A stretch of DNA of 6,650 nt from Firmicutes bacterium UBA6811 (GTDB lineage Bacteria; Bacillota; SHA-98; UBA4971). The notes beneath the pieces are model-generated. The model made no database searches and was not told the origin of the DNA. It saw only the letters and a program-made list of their open reading frames with translations. Shown here piece after piece: positions 1-5,143 of this stretch (position 1 is the stretch's first letter; every line of letters begins with the position of its first letter). The DNA is taken from the NCBI GenBank assembly GCA_002452295.1, contig DKEX01000132.1, forward strand, positions 11,106-17,755. Direction: 5' to 3'. The translations under genes and the position numbers were made by a program.

Positions 1-33
1 CCCGGCAACTACTGGAAGAGGGGCGAGAACTAA
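1..33 (+). CDS. C-terminal tail of an upstream gene (partial)
   Basis: Reading from base 1, ten sense codons (PGNYWKRGEN) run into a TAA at 31-33. All ten end in G or C, the third-position bias of the real genes here, which supports coding. The 5' part lies outside the window. The tail is too short to identify a family. It lies about 100 bases before the GHL10 gene on the same strand, so the two could share a transcript. The competing frame (from base 2) also stays open, because it runs into the GHL10 frame, but it lacks any ribosome binding site and its translation there looks non-coding. Confidence 0.5.
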   Translation, partial: PGNYWKRGEN

Positions 34-120
34 CGCACCCTCACTTAGGGCCGACGTAGGCCAGCCGAGCGTGAGTGGGGTCGAGGGCGGAACCGGGGAC
101 CAGGCGCAAATCCGAAACCT

Positions 121-126
121 GGAGGG
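121..126 (+). promoter_or_regulatory. Ribosome binding site fixing the GHL10 start
   Basis: GGAGGG lies 7 bases before the ATG at 134. The GTG at 71 in the same frame has no comparable site and would place 21 non-hydrophobic residues ahead of the signal peptide. This decides the start at 134. Confidence 0.75.
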
Positions 127-133
127 ATTCGTC

Positions 134-2539
134 ATGAGATCTCGAGGGACATGCACGCGGGTGATTCTCGTTATAACACTATGCCTTTTGGGCCAGGTGC
201 ATCCCTGTCTTGCCGAATCGAGCACAACCGAGGTCGCAGTCGTTCACAGCGAGGCGACGCGAAACTACTACGAGGGGTGGGCGTATGACAAGATCATGAA
301 CTCGATCAAGCTCTCGCTCGAGGAAACGCGGATCCCGTATGATGTCATCACCTCAGAAGACATCGTTTCGGGAGTGCTTGACAGGTACAAAGTGGCCATC
401 CTCGCATCAAACGCCTGCATGTCCAGGGCCGAGGTCGAGGGGGTGAGGCGCTTCGTGCGAGGGGGCGGGAAGGTTCTCGGCGCCTACGAGGTATCAATGC
501 AAACAGAACTCGCACAGGATGCTGGCGGCATGCAACTCGCGGACGTCTTCAAGGTCAAGGTGGTTTGCTGGGATCGGGGGAAATACCACTACATCAGGGT
601 CGCAGACAAGGATCACCCCATTTTCACGGGCGTGCCGGAGTTCATTCCCACGACAAGGCTCATGACCTTCGTGGTGCAGGCCGTGCGAGGAGGCACGGTC
701 ATCGGGAAGTGGTACGACGCTGACATGAAAACGCCCGCGCGGCCGTATCCCGAGGATGCGGCGGTGGTTGTCACGAAGAACACCGTCTACATCGGGGAGA
801 ACATCTTCGACAGGGCAAACGACGACAGGGTCCTCAGACTGTTCATCGGCAACATCGTCCGGTACCTGCTGGGAGTGGAGATGAGTGGGGCCAGCAACCC
901 CAAGATCGAACAGGCGGAGAACGCAGTGAAACGCGCGGAGGACGAGGTCGCCAGGGCATCGTCAGAGCTTCGCATCTTTGACGTGGAGACCGCCAGGGAT
1001 GCAATAGCGAGGGCAAGGGCCTATATCGCCGATGCACGAACCGCGTTTTCCGCCGGGAAGGACGAGGAGGGAACAAGACTGTCAGACCAGGCAATTGGGC
1101 TTGCAGACATCGCAGCGATGAGAACATGTGAATCAAGACCCGTGGAGGTGAGAGGAATCTGGATGGACTACCAGTCCATCCAGGCAGCCGGCGGCAGGAA
1201 AGGCATCGCCGATATCCTCGACAAGGTGGCCGGCGCGAACTTCAACGTTGTTTATCCCGAGGTGTTTTACCAGGGAGGGTGTGTGTACCGCAGCAACGTG
1301 GTCCCGCAATACCCGCAGTACGCCGCATGGGACGAGGACCCAATGCAGGTCATAGTGGAGGAAGCCCACAAGCGCGGGCTGACAGTCTACCCGTGGGTCT
1401 GGGGGTTCTGCGCAGGCTTCGCGAAACCCGGCCCTATCCTCCAGCAGCACCCGGAGTGGACGGAAGAGATGAAGGACGGCCAGAAGGAGTCACCCGACAC
1501 CACGTACTGGCTGCAGGCCTCGAGGCCGGAGGTCCGTAAGTGGCTTGTGGACGCCTACGTTGAGCTCGCAACGAAGTACCCGGTAGACGGGTTGCACCTG
1601 GACTACGTCCGCTTCAACGAAGAGACAACAGCCTCGTTCGGGTACAGCGCCTACTCTCGCGACGCGTTTATGAGGGAATACGGGAAAGATCCCACGGGCC
1701 TCCTCAAGTACACCGAGGACTACAGGGCCTGGAACGCGTGGCGCGAGAAGCAGGTCACCTCCCTTGTCATCGAAGCGACAGAACGACTGCACGAGGTCAA
1801 CCCGGACCTTGTGGTCTCGGCAGCCGTGGGGGCCGAGTGGGACATTGCGCGCCGACTCCGCATGCAGAACTGGAAGCACTGGGCCGACAACAGGCTGATC
1901 CTCTTCATAAAGCCGATGGTATACACCAAGTGGATGGACACGTTCCGGCGCCTGGTCCGCGACGTCGGGCGGGTGCTCAACGCACATGCCCTCTACTATC
2001 CGGGGATCTACGTCTACGACAGCGAGCAGGTCCTGCAGCAGATCCAGGCGGCTCGCGAAATGGGAGCGCCGGGGATAAGCATATTCTCCACCATCCACAT
2101 GCCGCCGGGGCTCTACACCTCGCTGAAGGAAGGCCCCTTCCGCGTCCCGGCGTCCCTGCCGCACACAGATCCCCTTGGCGGCGCAGTCACGGCCCTGCGC
2201 GACCTCGCCAACAAAATGCAGGGATACATAGATGCGGGGAGCATTGCGGTGAGCGTCGCCGGTCAAGTTCTCGATGTCATGGATGAGGTGGCTGACGAGA
2301 TCACGAGGATTCGTGCTGTCGAGAATCCCGAGCCCGGCGATATTGCTGAAGCGGCGGAATCCGTCTCAAAGGCCCGCGCTCTTGTCGAGAGCTATGTGGC
2401 CGCTGAAGACGGAATGAAGGCTGCGGCGGCGGAGCGCATTGCGAGGGACCTCGACTACGTGAAGTTGCTCCTGGACTTCGCATGCTACCAGGTCACGCCC
2501 GTCCCGTACCGGGAGCCGTCACCTGCTCCAATGGGCTGA
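134..2539 (+). CDS. Secreted GHL10-family glycoside hydrolase with N-terminal amidotransferase-like domain
   Basis: An 801-residue exported protein. The start at ATG 134 follows a GGAGGG site and opens directly with a signal peptide: basic MRSRGTCTR, a hydrophobic core, and probable cleavage after CLA near residue 28. No lipobox is seen. Residues about 32-249 look like a class I glutamine-amidotransferase/ThuA-like fold of the type seen in beta-galactosidase trimerisation domains; ILASNACMS is followed by a helix and FVRGGGKVLG. Such domains are usually structural, not catalytic. Residues about 255-335 are charged, Ala-rich helix, probably coiled coil. Residues about 337-675 are the GHL10 (DUF187-like) TIM barrel, with RGIWMDY at its start, YPWVWGF (419-425), HPEW (439-442), the hallmark DGLHLDYVRF (485-494) and KPMVYT (593-598). 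D490 is the likely key acid by analogy with the family. Residues about 690-780 form another helical segment. Substrate is unknown; GHL10 proteins are thought to act on polysaccharides outside the cytoplasm. The barrel-protein gene follows on the same strand after 205 bases. Confidence 0.88.
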   Translation: MRSRGTCTRVILVITLCLLGQVHPCLAESSTTEVAVVHSEATRNYYEGWAYDKIMNSIKLSLEETRIPYDVITSEDIVSGVLDRYKVAILASNACMSRAEVEGVRRFVRGGGKVLGAYEVSMQTELAQDAGGMQLADVFKVKVVCWDRGKYHYIRVADKDHPIFTGVPEFIPTTRLMTFVVQAVRGGTVIGKWYDADMKTPARPYPEDAAVVVTKNTVYIGENIFDRANDDRVLRLFIGNIVRYLLGVEMSGASNPKIEQAENAVKRAEDEVARASSELRIFDVETARDAIARARAYIADARTAFSAGKDEEGTRLSDQAIGLADIAAMRTCESRPVEVRGIWMDYQSIQAAGGRKGIADILDKVAGANFNVVYPEVFYQGGCVYRSNVVPQYPQYAAWDEDPMQVIVEEAHKRGLTVYPWVWGFCAGFAKPGPILQQHPEWTEEMKDGQKESPDTTYWLQASRPEVRKWLVDAYVELATKYPVDGLHLDYVRFNEETTASFGYSAYSRDAFMREYGKDPTGLLKYTEDYRAWNAWREKQVTSLVIEATERLHEVNPDLVVSAAVGAEWDIARRLRMQNWKHWADNRLILFIKPMVYTKWMDTFRRLVRDVGRVLNAHALYYPGIYVYDSEQVLQQIQAAREMGAPGISIFSTIHMPPGLYTSLKEGPFRVPASLPHTDPLGGAVTALRDLANKMQGYIDAGSIAVSVAGQVLDVMDEVADEITRIRAVENPEPGDIAEAAESVSKARALVESYVAAEDGMKAAAAERIARDLDYVKLLLDFACYQVTPVPYREPSPAPMG

Positions 2540-2666
2540 ACGCGCGTCCCGGGTCTCCCTGGCCCATTTCGGCCCTGACCTGTCTCTCCGGACGTGGACG
2601 CGGCGCGCATCATGCCACGGATGGAGGAAGCAACCTCAAGACATCGCACGGGAATTGGGTGAGCGG

Positions 2667-2693
2667 GGTTTCCCAGTCGGTCAACGGGAAACC
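2667..2693 (+). other. Perfect 8-bp stem-loop in the leader of the barrel-protein gene
   Basis: GGTTTCCC (2667-2674) pairs perfectly with GGGAAACC (2686-2693) around an 11-base loop. It ends 51 bases before the barrel-protein ATG and clear of its ribosome binding site. There is no T-run after it, so a classical terminator is unlikely. It could be a 5'-UTR stability or control element. I compared the surrounding 205 bases from memory with common riboswitch cores (c-di-GMP-I, c-di-AMP, glycine, T-box, fluoride) and none fits. No convincing -35/-10 pair is visible in this gap either. Confidence 0.3.
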
Positions 2694-2728
2694 AAAGAGT
2701 GCGCGAGTAGCTGGTGACTAAGGAGCAG

Positions 2729-2735
2729 AAGGGAG
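2729..2735 (+). promoter_or_regulatory. Ribosome binding site of the barrel-protein gene
   Basis: AAGGGAG lies 9 bases before the first of two tandem ATG codons (2745 and 2748). The first gives the better spacing, so 2745 is taken as the start. A second purine-rich stretch, AAGGAG at 2720-2725, is too far away to serve this start. Confidence 0.6.
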
Positions 2736-2744
2736 TGCGAAAAC

Positions 2745-4382
2745 ATGATGACAAAGAAGATGGTCGCACTTGGGTGCCTCATGGCGATTGTGGGGGTTCT
2801 TGCCCTCGTTGTGGCTGCCCCGGTCTCGGCGGCAGGTCGGTTTGAGTTCTTTGGATCAGTAGGAAGCTGGCTAATGTACACACCCGAGGACCTGCTCGAG
2901 GCCAATGTTAACTTCGGCCTCACAGGCACCATCGCAGGTAGCCCCAACCTCACCCTGCACCTCGGGTGGCAGTCGCAGTCGAAGATGATGTGGGAGGACT
3001 ACGATGCGTGGACGATAAGGCCGCGCGAGCTGTGGCTGCAGACCAAAGGCCCGCTGTACCAGGGCGGCCCCAGCTTCACGACAACGCTGGGCTACAGCAT
3101 GCTGGGCACCTACGGATACCCGGACTACATGGCGAAGCACGATGATGCGGACATTGCCTCGTTCAAAGGCATAGCCGTATCGGACCTCTGGCTCGGCGAA
3201 TCGACCCAGGTGATCGGGGTTTTCGGGTGGCCCGGGTGGTCAAGCAGCAAGTACTCCTATGTCATGGGCGGGGTCGTGAAGTCCCAGATCGGCAACGTGT
3301 CTCTGAAGGCCTTCGCACTAGAAAAGCAGTACAGGGAAAGCGACGTCCCGAAGGTTACGGCCGCCGATGGTGCCGAGCATAGCATCGATCACATCAACGG
3401 GGCGCGGCAGGAGAACGAAATGGTGCTCTATACCCCCGGGAACGACACGGCGAACATGTGGGGCACTCACGTCTTCATCAAGGGGGGCATTGTCACCAGG
3501 ATAATCGGCCTCGGCGATCCGGCCGGTGAGTTCCCGGCCGTCCCCGAAGGCGGATACATCCTCTCCGGCCACGGCACAGCCAGCGAGTGGCTGGTCGACC
3601 ACGTCCACGAGGGCGACCACATCGCTCTCGCGCTCGAGATCACGTCAATACCACCTGTCAAGACATCCGACCGAACGCTTTCCGTGGAGGCGACTGTGCC
3701 GGTAGGTGCGTCGGGTGACCTGGCGCTCACCGTCGCAAACCACACCACACGCCAGGAGGGCGAGAAGCCGCAGAGCCACATGGCTTACCGGGCGGGGCTT
3801 ACTTACGACCTTACACCTCCGGAGGCTATGCTGTCCGCGCTCGACATATGCACATTGTCGCTGGGATACATGAGGGTGGACTCCAAGTTCGAGCCGTATG
3901 CCAGGGAAAAGGACGCGGACAAGAACCCCTTCGAGAAGGCCAGAGGATGCGCTGTCTACACGGCGGGATTGTCCACGACCCTCGCTCCCGATGCGAAGTA
4001 TCCAGTGGCGTTCGCGGTGAATACGCGGATGAGCCAGAAGCCAGAAGAGCCGACGGATACGGTTACGGAGCTGTCTGCATCCACCTCTATCGGCACGTCC
4101 ATAGGGGCCGTCAACCTCGATGGTAGCATCACCTTGCCGAGCTCGGGCGAAAACACATACAAGGCTGGCGCCTCGATCACAACCGATCTCGGGCCTTTCG
4201 TGGGCGTGACGTTGAAGGGTGGGTACACCAGGAAGAGCGATGCTACATCCGGCACCACAACCCTCGGGTTCAGCTACACCGCACCGAATGGCCTCGCGTT
4301 GGCCGGCCAGATGGCCATGCCGGATGATAAGTTCAGCACCGAAGATACGTTCATCAAGCTGGTGTATAGTCTGAAGCTGTGA
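2745..4382 (+). CDS. Outer-membrane-like beta-barrel protein with an inserted Bacillota-type module
   Basis: A 545-residue exported protein. It opens with MMTKK, a hydrophobic stretch and probable cleavage after VSA near residue 29. Most of the mature sequence is short alternating beta strands rich in Gly, Thr, Ser and aromatics, with polar loops (for example LTLHLGWQSQS, LSLGYMRVDSKF, VTLKGGYTRKS). It ends in a strand, FIKLVYSLKL, consistent with an outer-membrane barrel although the last residue is Leu rather than the usual Phe or Trp. No SLH domain is present. Residues about 212-300 differ: NEMVLYTP (224-231), IKGGIVTRI and GGYILSGHG (269-277), then SEWL and a GDHIAL segment. These match my recollection of a module in Bacillota phosphodiester-glycosidase (NAGPA/DUF2233-type) and some GHL10 proteins; here it interrupts the barrel. 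Location (outer membrane) and role (porin or surface binding of glycans) are inferred. The gene follows the GHL10 gene and ends before a strong hairpin. Confidence 0.75.
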   Translation: MMTKKMVALGCLMAIVGVLALVVAAPVSAAGRFEFFGSVGSWLMYTPEDLLEANVNFGLTGTIAGSPNLTLHLGWQSQSKMMWEDYDAWTIRPRELWLQTKGPLYQGGPSFTTTLGYSMLGTYGYPDYMAKHDDADIASFKGIAVSDLWLGESTQVIGVFGWPGWSSSKYSYVMGGVVKSQIGNVSLKAFALEKQYRESDVPKVTAADGAEHSIDHINGARQENEMVLYTPGNDTANMWGTHVFIKGGIVTRIIGLGDPAGEFPAVPEGGYILSGHGTASEWLVDHVHEGDHIALALEITSIPPVKTSDRTLSVEATVPVGASGDLALTVANHTTRQEGEKPQSHMAYRAGLTYDLTPPEAMLSALDICTLSLGYMRVDSKFEPYAREKDADKNPFEKARGCAVYTAGLSTTLAPDAKYPVAFAVNTRMSQKPEEPTDTVTELSASTSIGTSIGAVNLDGSITLPSSGENTYKAGASITTDLGPFVGVTLKGGYTRKSDATSGTTTLGFSYTAPNGLALAGQMAMPDDKFSTEDTFIKLVYSLKL

Positions 4383-4411
4383 CGAAATCTCCGGTGGGCT
4401 CTCTCCTTGAT

Positions 4412-4444
4412 GGGGATGACGGCGTGCTTCCCGCCGTCGTCCCC
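4412..4444 (+). terminator. Terminator-like hairpin after the barrel-protein gene
   Basis: The arm at 4412-4424 (GGGGATGACGGCG) pairs with 4432-4444 (CGCCGTCGTCCCC) over 13 positions. One of these is a T opposite G, which is a wobble pair in RNA. The loop is 7 bases. It begins 29 bases after the stop codon. No T-run follows, so it may end transcription weakly, with Rho, or mainly protect the 3' end. Confidence 0.55.
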
Positions 4445-4476
4445 GAACAACACCCGCGCCGGGGTGCGCGCTGTAG

Positions 4477-4529
4477 CCTGCCGGGTCTCGCAACCGCAAC
4501 GGCCCGCAGGTCAGGCCGTCGGCGGGCCG
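4477..4529 (+). other. Overlapping, mutually exclusive stem-loops in the gene-free interval
   Basis: CGGCCCGC (4500-4507) pairs perfectly over 8 bases with GCGGGCCG (4522-4529). The same segment, extended as CCCGCAGG (4503-4510), can instead pair upstream with 4477-4485 if one C is bulged. The two pairings cannot coexist. This resembles an attenuator-like switch but may be chance in GC-rich DNA. The whole interval 4383-4715 holds no plausible gene: its open frames lack a start with a ribosome binding site and lack recognisable protein sequence. Confidence 0.25.
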
Positions 4530-4587
4530 CACTCACCGGTCGACAGGTAGAATGCAAACCAGGAGCACACCCCATCCCCCTTACTGG

Positions 4588-4632
4588 GACATGCGGGACG
4601 GCTGCAAGACCGTGGCAGCCATCCCGCATGTC
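4588..4632. repeat. Long near-perfect inverted repeat (18-bp arms)
   Basis: The arm GACATGCGGGACGGCTGC (4588-4605) is complementary to 4615-4632 at 17 of 18 positions; the single mismatch is C opposite A. The loop is 9 bases (AAGACCGTG). An arm of this length is unlikely by chance. It lies 83 bases before the start of the ROK remnant. It could be a bidirectional terminator without a T-run, a dispersed palindromic repeat, or the remains of a small mobile palindrome. One copy is visible, so a repeat family cannot be shown from this window. Confidence 0.6.
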
Positions 4633-4696
4633 AGACACCGGCAAACCCGCCACGGAAATGATATGTTAGTGCCTGAATCTCTGGTTCTCCATGCAC

Positions 4697-4704
4697 AAAG
4701 GGGG
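4697..4704 (+). promoter_or_regulatory. Probable ribosome binding site of the ROK remnant
   Basis: AAAGGGGG ends 11 bases before the ATG at 4716, a slightly long but acceptable spacing. It supports 4716 as the original start of the ROK gene. Confidence 0.45.
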
Positions 4705-4715
4705 CTTGTTTGTCC

Positions 4716-5137
4716 ATGGACAAAACCCGCGAGCGATGCGCACTCGGAATCGACATCGGCGGGACGAAGATCGCCGCGGCGGTCGTCACCGTCCGCGGAG
4801 AACTCGTTCTCAAAGCCCGCCGTCCGAAGCCGGACCCAAGCCCGTGGTAACCGATGCGAGCTCGGTTTTCGAGGCCGCCCGCCAGGGCGAGCCCTGGGCA
4901 AGGCGAGCAATCGGTGCGGCCCTCGACGCCATGGTCCACGCCCTCAATCCCGAGGTGATCGTGATCGGTGGCGGTCTCTCGGCGTGGGGCGAGCTTTTCC
5001 GGCAAGCCATCGAGGACGAGGCCTTCAGGCGAGCAATGCCCTGTTTTCGGGAGGGGCTTGCGGCGAAGCTCGCGGCCCTCGGCAGCGGGGCAGGCGTGGC
5101 CGGAGCGGCCCTTGCTGCGGTGGACTGGGCAGTCTGA
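4716..5137 (+). pseudogene. ROK-family sugar kinase/regulator with its middle deleted
   Basis: Two pieces of one ROK protein lie in different frames. The N-terminal piece (4716-4850, 44 residues) starts MDKTRERC and has the phosphate-binding motif GIDIGGTKIAAAVV at residues 11-24, then stops at TAA 4848-4850. The C-terminal piece reads from about 4844 to TGA 5135-5137. It contains VFEAARQGEPWARRAI, then NPEVIVIGGGLS and LGSGAGVAGAALA, the normal ROK C-terminus. ROK proteins are about 300 residues. Here roughly 170 central residues are missing, including the sugar-binding region, the catalytic Asp and the CGCxGCxE zinc site. The join near 4838-4850 also shifts frame. Neither piece could work as a kinase. 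A GTG at 4844 overlaps the first stop, so the C-terminal piece might still be translated. An intact protein would phosphorylate a hexose or act as a sugar-responsive repressor. An assembly deletion is an alternative. Confidence 0.75.
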
Positions 5138-5143
5138 TTGTTT

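Noticed and set aside
100..122. CCAGG/CCTGG pairing that could mask the GHL10 ribosome binding site
   Set aside because: Only five base pairs across a 13-base loop, too weak to claim regulation.
71..133. Start of the GHL10 protein at GTG 71
   Set aside because: No ribosome binding site is present and it would bury the signal peptide behind 21 residues; ATG 134 has GGAGGG at 7 bases.
1490..2266. 258-codon open frame on the minus strand
   Set aside because: It lies wholly inside the GHL10 gene, its translation has no recognisable motif, and long antisense frames are expected in GC-rich DNA.
2625..2680. Cyclic di-GMP (GEMM-I) riboswitch suggested by GGTGAGCGGGGTTTCCCAG
   Set aside because: It loosely resembles the 3' strand, but the conserved GACGCAAAGCC core and the GAAA tetraloop arm are missing.
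3645..4532. 295-codon open frame on the minus strand
   Set aside because: It overlaps the barrel-protein gene, is rich in Arg, Gly and His without domain signs, and crosses the terminator hairpin.
4639..4671. Sigma-70-like promoter (GGCAAA and TATGTT) before the ROK remnant
   Set aside because: The -35 match is poor and the pair is not better than expected by chance in this interval.
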